Of a DNA stretch of 42,808 nt, positions 8,601-17,508 are shown piece by piece. The stretch spans positions 1 to 42,808 of the forward strand of contig JBHASY010000100.1 of assembly GCA_041831635.1 (NCBI GenBank), read 5' to 3'. Below the pieces are notes generated by a model. That model was not told where the DNA came from. It did not search any database and saw nothing but the letters and a program-made list of their open reading frames with translations. Position 1 is the first letter of the stretch. The number at the start of each line of letters is the position of its first letter. The position numbers and the translations under genes are program-made. Source of the DNA: Acetoanaerobium sp041831635. Its GTDB lineage: Bacteria > Bacillota > Clostridia > Peptostreptococcales > Filifactoraceae.

Positions 8601-9368
8601 ATGGGAAAGACTATTGCAGTAGCAGGTAAAGGTGGAACAGGAAAAACATCCTTGACAGGATTGCTTATAAATTATTTAGCAACGGAGAAAAGTGGTAAGG
8701 TCATCGCTGTAGATGCTGATGCTAATGCAAACTTAAATGAAGTTCTTGGTGAAAAAATAGATATAACACTTGGAGCGATTAAAGAAGATGTAAATAGAAG
8801 AGAACGTGATGGAAGTAGTTTTCCAGGTGGAATGACAAAAGCTCAGTATATGAAGTACAGACTAAACACTGCTATTTCAGAAGGCAATGGATATGATTTG
8901 CTTGTTATGGGGCGTTCTGAAGGCACAGGTTGCTACTGTTATGTCAATGGAATACTAAGAGAACAGCTAGATACGATTTCTAACAGTTATGATTATCTAG
9001 TAATAGATAACGAAGCTGGAATGGAGCATTTATCTAGAGGAACTTCTAAATCTGTAGATGTGCTTTTACTAGTTAGTGACTGTTCAAGAAGAAGTATTCA
9101 AGCCGTAGCTAGAATAAGAGATCTTGCGTTAGAACTTAAACTAAATGTTGGAGAATTGTATTTGATAGTAAACAAGGCTCCGGAGGGTAAGTTAAACGAT
9201 GGAATAATGGAAGAAATCAACAAATATAACCTTAATCTGTTAGGCGTAGTTCCGATGGATGAAAATATTTATGAATATGACTCTAATGGGAAACCATTAG
9301 TTAGCTTACCGATAGATTCTCCGTCAAAGAAGGCTTTCCATGAGATTTTGTCAAAATTAAATATATGA
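8601..9368 (+). CDS. acsF: CooC-family ATPase AcsF, probable acetyl-CoA synthase maturation factor
   Basis: 255-residue MinD-like ATPase with GKGGTGKT at residues 9-16, VDADANANL, and a Cys-X-Cys pair at 111 and 113 (GTGCYCYVNG). It differs clearly from the operon's other CooC (2354-3136), as expected for the AcsF subgroup, which is associated with nickel activation of acetyl-CoA synthase. It directly precedes acsD, acsC, acsE and acsB. The AcsF rather than CooC label is based on position and motif context. Confidence 0.85.
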   Translation: MGKTIAVAGKGGTGKTSLTGLLINYLATEKSGKVIAVDADANANLNEVLGEKIDITLGAIKEDVNRRERDGSSFPGGMTKAQYMKYRLNTAISEGNGYDLLVMGRSEGTGCYCYVNGILREQLDTISNSYDYLVIDNEAGMEHLSRGTSKSVDVLLLVSDCSRRSIQAVARIRDLALELKLNVGELYLIVNKAPEGKLNDGIMEEINKYNLNLLGVVPMDENIYEYDSNGKPLVSLPIDSPSKKAFHEILSKLNI

Positions 9369-9404
9369 TAAATAATAAACCGCAATTTTTAGGGGGCGAT
9401 TTTA

Positions 9405-10349
9405 GTGGCGTTTAAAACATCAGTACAGAAATATCAAGGTAGAATCGGAGAAGTAACACTTGGAGCAGGAGAAAAAGCAGTAAAAATCGGTGGAGAAAAC
9501 ACTCTTCCATTTTACAGTTTTGACGGAGAAATAGGAAATAGAGCAGCAGTAGGAATGGAAATTATTGACATTTCTCCGGAAGAGTGGCTTGATGAGCTTA
9601 AAACAGCTTATAAAGATGTTTCTTCAGATACGGTAGCTTGGGCTAAATTTGTTCAAGACACTTATGCACCTGACTTTATCTGCTTAAGATTTGAGGGGGC
9701 GGATCCGAATGGAATGGACAGATCAGCTGAAGATTGTGCAGAAATAGCGAAAAAAGTAGCTGAAGCTATTGAAATTCCGCTTGTTGTAGCAGGAACAAAC
9801 AATCACGAAAAAGATGCGAAATTGTTTGAAAAAATTGCAGCTGCCACAGATGGAAAAAATGTATTGCTTATGGCAGCAACAGAAGATAATTATAAAGCTG
9901 TAGGTGCGGCAGGAGGAATGGCTTACAGTCATAAAGTTGCAGCTGAATCATCAGTTGATATAAACCTTGCAAAACAATTAAATATTTTACTTACACAACT
10001 TGGAGTTAAACCTGAAAGCATAGTAATGCATGTTGGTTGTGCAGCTGTAGGATACGGCTTTGAGTATGTGTCATCAACATTCGACAGAATTAGACTTGCA
10101 GCATTTGGACAAAATGATAAAACTCTTCAAATGCCAATAATTACACCTGTTTCTTTTGAAACTTGGAATGTTAAAGAATCACTAGCTTCTGAGGAAGATG
10201 AACCTCTATGGGGTAGCAGAGAAGATCGCGGTATAGCTCTTGAAGTATCTACTGCATCTGCTGTACTGGTGTCTGGAGCTAACGCTGTAGTACTTAGACA
10301 TCCAGAGAGTGTTAAAACTATTAGAACATTAGTTGATCAATTAATATAG
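9405..10349 (+). CDS. acsD: Corrinoid/iron-sulfur protein small subunit
   Basis: 314-residue TIM-barrel small subunit of the corrinoid iron-sulfur protein, which carries the methyl group between AcsE and AcsB and helps bind cobamide at the dimer interface. Characteristic stretches are FICLRFEGADPNG, LVVAGTNNHEKD and the C-terminal TASAVLVSGANAVVLRHP. The start is GTG, supported by AGGGGG at 9391-9396, 8 nt upstream. It is followed by its partner acsC after 29 bp. Length is normal. Confidence 0.95.
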   Translation: MAFKTSVQKYQGRIGEVTLGAGEKAVKIGGENTLPFYSFDGEIGNRAAVGMEIIDISPEEWLDELKTAYKDVSSDTVAWAKFVQDTYAPDFICLRFEGADPNGMDRSAEDCAEIAKKVAEAIEIPLVVAGTNNHEKDAKLFEKIAAATDGKNVLLMAATEDNYKAVGAAGGMAYSHKVAAESSVDINLAKQLNILLTQLGVKPESIVMHVGCAAVGYGFEYVSSTFDRIRLAAFGQNDKTLQMPIITPVSFETWNVKESLASEEDEPLWGSREDRGIALEVSTASAVLVSGANAVVLRHPESVKTIRTLVDQLI

Positions 10350-10378
10350 AACAATTCAGAGGTTAGGGGGAAATTAAA

Positions 10379-11722
10379 ATGGCATTAACAGGCTTAGATA
10401 TTTTTAAGTTAACACCGAAGAAAAATTGTAAAGATTGTGGATTTCCAACTTGTTTGGCTTTCTCTATGAAAGTTGCGGCAGGTGGAATAGAAATAGAAAA
10501 GTGTCCACATATGAGCGAGGAAAACCTTGCTAAACTTTCAGAATCTACTGCACCTCCAATGAAAGCACTTACTGTAGGAGCTGGAAACAACGAATACAAA
10601 TTAGGTGGAGAAACAGTTCTGTTCAGACATGAAAAAACTTTTGTAAACAGAAACCGTTTTGCAGTTGCAATCAAAGATACTGATTCTACCGATGTAGTAA
10701 ACAGAAAAATTGAAAACATCAAAAAAGTGGATTTTGAAAGAATCGGGGAAAGAATGAAAGCCGAGTTTGCGGCTTTTATTTACACAGGAAACAAAGAAGC
10801 TTACATAGCTAATATTAAAGCTGTATTAGCTTCAGGAGCTGAACTTGCTTATATGGTAGTTTGTGAAGATGTGGAAGTTGCTAAAGAGGCGTTGGAGTTA
10901 TTAAAAGACACTAATCCTATTCTTCATGGAGCAACAAATGAAAACTATGAGCAAATGGTAGACTTAGCTGTTGCATGTAAGTGTGCACTCGGTCTTAAAG
11001 CTGATTCTTTAGAAGATTTATATGAATTAACTTCAAAGGTTCAAGCTAAAGACTACAAAGAATTGCTTTTAGACACAGGCAGCAAAACTATCAAAGAAGC
11101 ATACACTAATGCAATACAAATAAGAAGAACTGCACTTAAAGATGGAGATAGAACTTTCGGATATCCTAGTATTATATTTGTAAATGATTTAGCTAAAGAC
11201 AACAAATTTATGGAGATAGCACTTAGTTCAATCTTTACAATTAAATATGGTTCAGTCTTAGTTATTGAAGACATGGATTTTGCCAGAGGACATTCCGTAT
11301 GGGCACTTAGACAAAATATTTACACTGACCCGCAAAGACCTATGCGTGTTGAACCTAAAGCATACTCTGTAAACAATGCTACTGACGAATCTCCTGTGCT
11401 TTGTACAGTTGACTTTGCTCTTACTTATTTTATAATAAACGGCGAAATTGAAAAATCCAAAGTTCCTACTTGGTTGCTGATTCCTGATGCCGGCGGATAT
11501 TCAGTTCTTACAGCGTGGGCTGCTGGAAAATTCAGCGGTTCAATAATTGCCAACTTTGTAAAAGAAAGTGGAGTGGAGCAAAAAACAAAATCCAGAAAGC
11601 TTATAATTCCTGGAAAAGTTGCAGTACTTAAAGGAGATATCGAAGATTCTCTACCTGGATGGGAAGTAGTGGTAGGCCCAAATGAGTCAATGCAACTTCC
11701 TAAGTTCCTAAAAGATTTATAA
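10379..11722 (+). CDS. acsC: Corrinoid/iron-sulfur protein large subunit
   Basis: 447-residue large subunit. The N-terminal domain has the 4Fe-4S ligands Cys17, Cys20, Cys25 and Cys42 (CKDCGFPTCLAF, then KCPHM). A TIM barrel and a C-terminal cobamide-binding domain follow (LLIPDAGGYSVLTAWAAGKF region). The 4Fe-4S cluster allows reduction of Co(II) to Co(I) when the protein falls out of the methyl cycle; AcsV downstream would supply that electron. The start has AGGGGG. A short hairpin lies just after the stop. Confidence 0.95.
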   Translation: MALTGLDIFKLTPKKNCKDCGFPTCLAFSMKVAAGGIEIEKCPHMSEENLAKLSESTAPPMKALTVGAGNNEYKLGGETVLFRHEKTFVNRNRFAVAIKDTDSTDVVNRKIENIKKVDFERIGERMKAEFAAFIYTGNKEAYIANIKAVLASGAELAYMVVCEDVEVAKEALELLKDTNPILHGATNENYEQMVDLAVACKCALGLKADSLEDLYELTSKVQAKDYKELLLDTGSKTIKEAYTNAIQIRRTALKDGDRTFGYPSIIFVNDLAKDNKFMEIALSSIFTIKYGSVLVIEDMDFARGHSVWALRQNIYTDPQRPMRVEPKAYSVNNATDESPVLCTVDFALTYFIINGEIEKSKVPTWLLIPDAGGYSVLTAWAAGKFSGSIIANFVKESGVEQKTKSRKLIIPGKVAVLKGDIEDSLPGWEVVVGPNESMQLPKFLKDL

Positions 11723-11730
11723 AATATGAC

Positions 11731-11749
11731 GAGGGAGTTAATCTCCCTC
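11731..11749 (+). terminator. Small hairpin between acsC and acsE
   Basis: GAGGGAG (11731-11737) and CTCCCTC (11743-11749) form a 7-bp, fairly GC-rich stem with a 5-nt loop, 8 nt after the acsC stop. No T-run follows. It is more likely an mRNA processing or stability element that adjusts AcsCD relative to AcsE/AcsB output than a full terminator. Confidence 0.45.
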
Positions 11750-11781
11750 TATAAAAAATAGTATACTGGGGGTTATTATCA

Positions 11782-12567
11782 ATGGATAAATTTATGATTA
11801 TTGGAGAAAGAATTCACTGCATATCACCTGTAATAAGAAAAGCTATCGAAGAAAAAAATCTTGAGCCGATATTCCAAAGAGCTAAAGAGCAAATAGATGC
11901 AGGGGCTCATTACGTAGATGTTAATATTGGACCTGCCGAGAGAAACGGCGAGGAAGTGATGACTTGGATGGTTGAGTCTATTCAACAAAAATTTAACAAC
12001 ATTCCATTGGCATTAGATACAGTAAACCGTAAAGCTATTGAGGCTGGACTGAAAGTTTACAACAGTGAAAATGGGAAGGCAATAATTAACTCTGCCGATG
12101 CCGGTCCAAGAGTTGAAATGATTGACCTTGCCGGAGAGTATGGTTGTATGGTTATAGGTCTTTGTGCTAAAGAAGGTATTCCAAGAGATAACGATGAGCG
12201 TATGGCTTATTGTACAGAAATACTTGAAAGAGCTTTGGGCGCAGGAATGGAACCTACGGATGTACTTTTCGACCCACTAATGCTTGTAATCAAAGGAATG
12301 CAAGAAAAACAACAAGAAGTATTGGAAGCCATCAAAATGATGAGCGATATGGGACTTAAAACTACAGGAGGATTGTCAAATATTTCAAATGGAGCTCCAA
12401 AACATATAAGACCTATCCTTGATGCGGTATGGTGCGCTATGGCTATGCAAAACGGATTGACATCAGCGATTATAAATCCATGCGATGTTAGGCTTATGGA
12501 AACTATCAAATCAGCTGATATTATCAAAAACAATACTCTTTATGCAGATTCATATCTAGAGTTATAA
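11782..12567 (+). CDS. acsE: 5-methyl-THF:corrinoid/iron-sulfur protein methyltransferase
   Basis: 261-residue pterin-binding TIM barrel that moves the methyl group from methyl-THF to Co(I) of AcsCD. Seen: the N-terminal FMIIGERIHC, DVNIGPAERNG, the ALDTVN strand, and TTGGLSNISNG near the C-terminal end, all typical of AcsE/MeTr. Length matches the family. The GGGGG upstream of the ATG acts as ribosome-binding site. It lies between acsC and acsB, the usual acetogen order. Confidence 0.95.
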   Translation: MDKFMIIGERIHCISPVIRKAIEEKNLEPIFQRAKEQIDAGAHYVDVNIGPAERNGEEVMTWMVESIQQKFNNIPLALDTVNRKAIEAGLKVYNSENGKAIINSADAGPRVEMIDLAGEYGCMVIGLCAKEGIPRDNDERMAYCTEILERALGAGMEPTDVLFDPLMLVIKGMQEKQQEVLEAIKMMSDMGLKTTGGLSNISNGAPKHIRPILDAVWCAMAMQNGLTSAIINPCDVRLMETIKSADIIKNNTLYADSYLEL

Positions 12568-12629
12568 TTTGGGGTATTGAGCAAATTTATGGGGTTTTAT
12601 TTCTAATTAAAGTGGGAGGTAGTATTATA

Positions 12630-14756
12630 ATGACTTTATTTGACATTATTTTTCAAGGAACTTCAGATGCTCTTTCAGCTGCTAAATCAGTAGTGGAAAA
12701 AGCAGTTGCCGATAAAGGCAAGGAACATAAGGTTGCATTTCCAGACACAGCATATTCTTTACCGGTTATTTACGCTGCAACAGGTAAAAAGATATCTAAC
12801 TTAGGAGAACTTCAAGAGGCTGTAGCTATAGCTGAAAGTCTTTTGGTAAAAGAGCAAAGATTAGAACAAGCTTTAAATGCAGGACTTTCAACAGCTGTAG
12901 CGGCTGAAATTATAGAAGCTGTAAAATATTCACTTGAAGAAGCTCCTTATTCAGCTCCACTGGCAGGACATATAAGCGACCCTATAATCCGTTCTCTGGG
13001 AGTACCGCTAGTAACAGGAGATATTCCTGGTGTTGCTGTTGTACTTGGCGAATGTCCTGATGCTGAAACGGCGGCTAAGATTATCAAAGATTATCAATCA
13101 AAAGGTTTACTTACTTTCCTAGTTGGAAAAGTTATCGATCAAGCTACTGAAGGAAATGTTAAAATGGGTCTTGACCTTAGGGTTATACCTCTAGGCTATG
13201 ATGTAACTTCGGTTATCCACGTTGTTTCTGTAGCTGTTAGAGCGGCACTTATATTTGGTGGATTAGAGCCAGGAAATCTTGAAGGACTTCTTCAATATAC
13301 TCTTGAGAGAGTACCGGCGTTTGTAAATGCTTTCGGTCCACTTTCAGAGTTGGTAGTTTCTGCCGGAGCCGGAGCAATTGCACTTGGTTTCCCTGTAATA
13401 ACTGACCAAGATGTGATGGAAGTTCCTACAAGACTTATCACTCAAAAAGATTATGATAAATTTGTTGCTACTTCATTAGAAGCTAGAAACATTAAGATTA
13501 AAATAACTGATATTCCTATTCCTGTTGCATTTGCAGCAGCTTTCGAGGGTGAAAGAATCAGAAAGAACGATATGTTCGTTGAATTTGGAGGAGGAAAGAC
13601 AGAGTCATTTGAAGTGGTTGTAATGAAGGATGCCTCTGAAGTGGAAGACCACAAAATAGAAATTATCGGACCGGACATCGACACGGTTACAGAAGTTCCT
13701 GGAAGAATGCCACTTGCAGTTATAGTTAAAATAGCAGGAAAATCAATGCAAACTGACTTCGAACCTGTTCTTGAAAGAAGAATTCACTACTTTATGAACT
13801 ATATCGAAGGTGTAATGCACGTGGGACAAAGAGATATCACTTGGATAAGAATAGGCAAAGAAGCATATGAAAAAGGTTTCAGATTAAATCATATTGGAGA
13901 AGTGCTATATGCTAAGATGATGGATGAGTTTGACACAGTTGTTGACAAATGTGAAATAACTCTTATAACTGATGAAGCAAAAGCGAAAGCATTAAAAGGT
14001 GAAATTGCAACTCCTAAATACGAGGCTAGAGATGAAAGACTTGCTTCTCTTACAGATGAAAATGTAGATGCTTTCTATAGTTGTAACCTTTGTCAATCAT
14101 TTGCGCCTGCTCACGTTTGTGTTGTTACTCCTGAAAGACTTGGACTTTGTGGAGCAGTAAGCTGGTTAGATGCTAAAGCTACTAAAGAACTTGATTCTAC
14201 AGGACCTTGCCAGCCTATACTTAAAGAAGGCGTAATTGATGAAAACAAGGGAATTTGGGAGAGAGTAAATGAAACTGTGTCAGATATTTCTCAAGGTGCT
14301 GTAAACAGTGTGACTTTGTACTCAATCATGGAAGACCCTATGACTTCATGTGGATGCTTTGAATGTATTTGTGGTATTGAGCCGGCATCAAACGGGGTTG
14401 TAATTGTAAACAGAGAGTTTGGCGGAACTACTCCTATAGGTATGACATTTGGAGAACTTGCATCTATGACAGGCGGTGGAGTTCAAACTCCGGGCTTTAT
14501 GGGTCATGGTAGACATTTCATTTCTTCTAAGAAATTTATGAGAGCTGAAGGAGGAATCCAAAGAATAGTATGGATGCCTAAAGAATTAAAAGAGTACGTT
14601 CAAGATAAATTGAATGCTACAGCTAAAGAACTGTATGATATAGATAATTTCACAGACATGATTGCTGATGAAACTATAGCTACAGACGGAGAAGCACTAA
14701 TAGATTTCCTTTCTCAAAAAGGACACCCTGCACTTGCTTTAGATCCATTAATGTAA
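12630..14756 (+). CDS. acsB: Acetyl-CoA synthase, CODH/ACS alpha subunit
   Basis: 708-residue bacterial acetyl-CoA synthase that joins CO, the methyl group from AcsCD and CoA. I chose the ATG at 12630 because GGGAGG lies at 12614-12619; the in-frame GTG at 12612 would include that site inside the gene. Cluster A ligands are complete: Cys485, 488, 497 and 507 (CNLC, then HVC, then LGLC), and the Cys574-Gly575-Cys576 tripeptide that holds the distal nickel. The N-terminal domain of about 310 residues, which docks to CODH in bacteria and is absent from archaeal versions, is present. This confirms a bacterial two-subunit CODH/ACS with AcsA. Confidence 0.97.
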   Translation: MTLFDIIFQGTSDALSAAKSVVEKAVADKGKEHKVAFPDTAYSLPVIYAATGKKISNLGELQEAVAIAESLLVKEQRLEQALNAGLSTAVAAEIIEAVKYSLEEAPYSAPLAGHISDPIIRSLGVPLVTGDIPGVAVVLGECPDAETAAKIIKDYQSKGLLTFLVGKVIDQATEGNVKMGLDLRVIPLGYDVTSVIHVVSVAVRAALIFGGLEPGNLEGLLQYTLERVPAFVNAFGPLSELVVSAGAGAIALGFPVITDQDVMEVPTRLITQKDYDKFVATSLEARNIKIKITDIPIPVAFAAAFEGERIRKNDMFVEFGGGKTESFEVVVMKDASEVEDHKIEIIGPDIDTVTEVPGRMPLAVIVKIAGKSMQTDFEPVLERRIHYFMNYIEGVMHVGQRDITWIRIGKEAYEKGFRLNHIGEVLYAKMMDEFDTVVDKCEITLITDEAKAKALKGEIATPKYEARDERLASLTDENVDAFYSCNLCQSFAPAHVCVVTPERLGLCGAVSWLDAKATKELDSTGPCQPILKEGVIDENKGIWERVNETVSDISQGAVNSVTLYSIMEDPMTSCGCFECICGIEPASNGVVIVNREFGGTTPIGMTFGELASMTGGGVQTPGFMGHGRHFISSKKFMRAEGGIQRIVWMPKELKEYVQDKLNATAKELYDIDNFTDMIADETIATDGEALIDFLSQKGHPALALDPLM

Positions 14757-14768
14757 GGAGGATAAAGA

Positions 14769-15140
14769 ATGAACTTTCCAAGTAATTTAAAATATTCAGA
14801 AAAACATCTTTGGGTATCTGTAGATGGTGGTATTGCTACTATAGGTATCACTGATCATGCTCAATCTCAACTGGGCGAGCTTCTATATGTAGAAATGCCT
14901 GAAATAGGAGATGAAATTTCAAAAGATGAAGATTTTGGTGTAGCTGAGTCTTCAAAAATCGCGTCGGATTTAATAGCACCTATAGATGGAGAAGTAATTG
15001 AAATCAATGGAGCATTAGAAGACGATCCAGAGGTTATAAACGAAGATCCTTATGCAAACTGGATTATTAAAGTTAAAGTAAGTGATGACAGTCAAGTTGA
15101 AGCCTTAATGGATGCAGCAGCATACCAAGCTACATTATAA
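14769..15140 (+). CDS. gcvH: Glycine cleavage system H protein
   Basis: 123-residue lipoyl-carrier protein. The lipoylation Lys63 sits in GVAESSKIASDLIAP with the usual ES-x-K-x-ASD context, and the N-terminal KHLWV and C-terminal DPYANWIIKV strands fit GcvH. It begins 12 bp after acsB with AAGGAGG. Together with lpdA in the same operon it suggests coupling of the methylene-THF pool to glycine. A lipoyl-transfer role is also known for some GcvH-like proteins and cannot be excluded. Confidence 0.95.
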   Translation: MNFPSNLKYSEKHLWVSVDGGIATIGITDHAQSQLGELLYVEMPEIGDEISKDEDFGVAESSKIASDLIAPIDGEVIEINGALEDDPEVINEDPYANWIIKVKVSDDSQVEALMDAAAYQATL

Positions 15141-15163
15141 GTTTTGACTTTCAAAATTAAAAT

Positions 15164-15189
15164 AATCCCCAAGGATATCCTTGGGGATT
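15164..15189 (+). terminator. Strong hairpin after gcvH
   Basis: AATCCCCAAGGA (15164-15175) and TCCTTGGGGATT (15178-15189) form a 12-bp stem closing on a very tight centre. The downstream tract is short and interrupted (TCCTTT), so termination may be partial. It sits about 20 nt before the acsV ATG and divides the enzyme genes from the reactivation and nickel-handling genes. Confidence 0.65.
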
Positions 15190-15209
15190 TCCTTTAAGGA
15201 GGGAAGCAA

Positions 15210-17141
15210 ATGCCAAAAGTCACTTTTTTACCTTTAAACAAAACCGTAATAGGATACGAAGGAGATCTAATAATAGAGTTGGCGAGAAAAAACGATATAT
15301 TCATAGATGCTCCCTGTAATGGCAATGGAACTTGCGGGAAATGTAAAATAAAAATAGTTTCCGGTAAAGTAGATACACAAAAAAACCTACATATAACTCA
15401 AGAAGAAATGGAAGATGGTTATGTACTAGCTTGTGATACCAAATTAAAATCAACTGATATAACTATAGAATTGATAAACATCGAATCATCTGCTTTGAGC
15501 AATATGCAAATCCAATCTATTTCTACAGAAAGGGACCAGTTAATATTTGAAGATTCCAGAAATCATCTAATTGAAAACAACATGGAATTTGGAACTTATG
15601 TAAAAAAAGATTATTTAGAGATAGAAACTCCTAATCTTGACGATAATATATCTGACTTTGATAGGCTAAAAAGAGAAATGAGAAATAAATTTGGATATTC
15701 TCAAGTATTTATGCGATTACCGATGCTTAGGAAAATGCCTATTATTTTGAGGGAGGCTGACTTTAAAGTTACAATTACTCATATACCACGTGGTAAAAGA
15801 ACAACAATTGTCAATATGGAAATAGGTAACACTTTAGATAGACTTTTTGGAATTGCCTTAGATATAGGAACCACATCAGTAGCAGCCTCATTAGTAGATC
15901 TTTATTCAGGAAAACTAATAGGACGTGCATCATCCGGAAATGCTCAAATGAAATATGGAGCAGATGTAATAAATAGAATAATATATTCTACCAAAAAAGA
16001 TGGACTTGAAAATTTAAATAAAGCTATAATTCAGGATACTATAAATCCGCTTCTTCAAAAAATGTACAAAGAAACAGGTATAGGTATGGAGGAAGTAATA
16101 GCTTTTGTTGCGTCAGGTAATACGACTATGACGCAGTTGTTTTTAGGCGTATATCCTGATTTTTTAAGAATAGAGCCATATATTCCGACTTTCTTAAGAG
16201 CACCATTTGTTCAAGCAGGACAACTCGGTCTTGAGGTAAACCCTGAGACATTTATATATATAGCACCTAATGTTGCCTCATATGTGGGAGGAGATATAAC
16301 AGCAGGAGTTTTGGCATCTTACATATGGGCCGATTCTCAAAACACCTTATTTATTGACTTAGGTACAAACGGAGAGATAGTTTTTGGAAACCAAGACTTT
16401 CTTATGACCTGTGCTTGCTCCGCAGGACCGGCATTTGAGGGTGGAGAGATATCTTCAGGTATGAGAGCGGCGCCAGGTGCGATTGAAGAAGTAAAAATAA
16501 CAGATGCATTTTTTGCTCCTGATATAAAAATAATTGGAGAAATATCGCCAAAGGGCATTTGCGGTTCAGGAATAATAGATTTAATAGCAGAGATGTTTAA
16601 GCATAAAATTATCGACAGAAGAGGAAAAATCATAAAAGATAATGGAAATCCTAGAGTAAAAGTTGATGAACATGGAATAGGTAGTTATGTAGTTGCAGCA
16701 AAAGAAGAATGGGAAGATATGATTGAAGATGTATGTATCACTGAAGTGGATTTGGATAACTTCATAAGAGCAAAAGGTGCTGTGTATAGTGGTGCTGCAA
16801 CACTTATAACTAGCTTAGGAATGAGTTTTAGCGAGTTGGATAGAGTTATGATTGCCGGAGGTATAGGAAATAGCTTAGATATTGAAAATTCTATAGTAAT
16901 CGGACTACTACCTGATATACCTAGAGATAAATTTTCTTATATAGGAAACAGCTCTCTGATTGGATCATATTTGACTTTAATGAGCGAAGATGCAAGAAAG
17001 AAAATGGAGGACATTGCGTCACAGATGACATATATAGAACTTTCAGTTTATCCGTCATATATGGACGAGTTTATATCGGCATGCTTTTTACCTCATACAA
17101 ATACAGATGACTTTCCAAGCCTTTTGGAATTTCTTGAATAA
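15210..17141 (+). CDS. acsV: Corrinoid protein reductive activator (ferredoxin-ASKHA ATPase)
   Basis: 643-residue protein. The N-terminal 2Fe-2S ferredoxin domain has Cys36, Cys42, Cys45 and Cys75 (PCNGNGTCGKC, then LACDT). A linker region leads to a large C-terminal actin-like (ASKHA) domain with ALDIGTTSVAASLVD as phosphate-binding strand near 205 onwards, FIDLGTNGEI and VMIAGGIGNS. Such RACo proteins use ATP to push an electron onto inactive Co(II) corrinoid protein, restoring Co(I). The client is inferred to be AcsCD from neighbourhood. AAGGAGGG precedes the ATG. A methyltransferase-type activator (RamA) is less likely because RamA carries 4Fe-4S centres. Confidence 0.92.
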   Translation: MPKVTFLPLNKTVIGYEGDLIIELARKNDIFIDAPCNGNGTCGKCKIKIVSGKVDTQKNLHITQEEMEDGYVLACDTKLKSTDITIELINIESSALSNMQIQSISTERDQLIFEDSRNHLIENNMEFGTYVKKDYLEIETPNLDDNISDFDRLKREMRNKFGYSQVFMRLPMLRKMPIILREADFKVTITHIPRGKRTTIVNMEIGNTLDRLFGIALDIGTTSVAASLVDLYSGKLIGRASSGNAQMKYGADVINRIIYSTKKDGLENLNKAIIQDTINPLLQKMYKETGIGMEEVIAFVASGNTTMTQLFLGVYPDFLRIEPYIPTFLRAPFVQAGQLGLEVNPETFIYIAPNVASYVGGDITAGVLASYIWADSQNTLFIDLGTNGEIVFGNQDFLMTCACSAGPAFEGGEISSGMRAAPGAIEEVKITDAFFAPDIKIIGEISPKGICGSGIIDLIAEMFKHKIIDRRGKIIKDNGNPRVKVDEHGIGSYVVAAKEEWEDMIEDVCITEVDLDNFIRAKGAVYSGAATLITSLGMSFSELDRVMIAGGIGNSLDIENSIVIGLLPDIPRDKFSYIGNSSLIGSYLTLMSEDARKKMEDIASQMTYIELSVYPSYMDEFISACFLPHTNTDDFPSLLEFLE

Positions 17142-17311
17142 TGTGATATAATTCAAATATAATTATTTATAGAAATAGACTTAAAATATAAATAAATTGT
17201 CTGTTATGATATTAGCATAAAAAATATTTATATATGTATTTTTTAAGTGTATATTTTTAGATAATATTGATAATTTAAGAAGGTAAAACTAAAAATGAGG
17301 AGGAAAAAACT
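17142..17311 (+). other. Very AT-rich intergenic gap before cooT
   Basis: This gap is almost entirely A and T. A weak promoter-like pair, TTAAAA at 17181-17186 and TATGAT at 17205-17210 with an 18-bp spacer, could drive cooT and the two genes after it. No hairpin terminator, small ORF or RNA gene is recognisable. GAGGAGG just before 17312 is the cooT ribosome-binding site. Confidence 0.3.
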
Positions 17312-17500
17312 ATGTGTGAATCACAGGCATATTTATTAACTTCAGAGGGTGAAAAGAAAATAATGGATAATGTAGTTTTTGTTAAGCCTGAAAATGGTAA
17401 AGTGTATTTAGAAGATTTACTTGGTGAACAAAAAATCGTAGAGGGTAATATAAAAGAAATGAAACTTATAGCTCATAAAATCATAATAGAAAGTAATTAG
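17312..17500 (+). CDS. cooT: CooT-like small nickel-binding protein
   Basis: 62-residue protein beginning Met-Cys-Glu, with a compact all-beta pattern (AYLLTSEGEK, VVFVKPENGKVYLEDLLGE, MKLIAHKIIIE). This matches the CooT family, in which Cys2 is the nickel ligand of a homodimer that helps CO dehydrogenase maturation. Cys2 is the only cysteine. Its position in the CODH/ACS cluster fits. The start has a strong GAGGAGG. It is short enough to be missed by automated annotation. Nickel binding here is by family analogy. Confidence 0.85.
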   Translation: MCESQAYLLTSEGEKKIMDNVVFVKPENGKVYLEDLLGEQKIVEGNIKEMKLIAHKIIIESN

Positions 17501-17508
17501 GTGGACTT

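Noticed and set aside
12612..12629. A GTG start giving AcsB six extra residues.
   Set aside because: This stretch contains the GGGAGG ribosome-binding site for the ATG at 12630, so it is leader, not coding.
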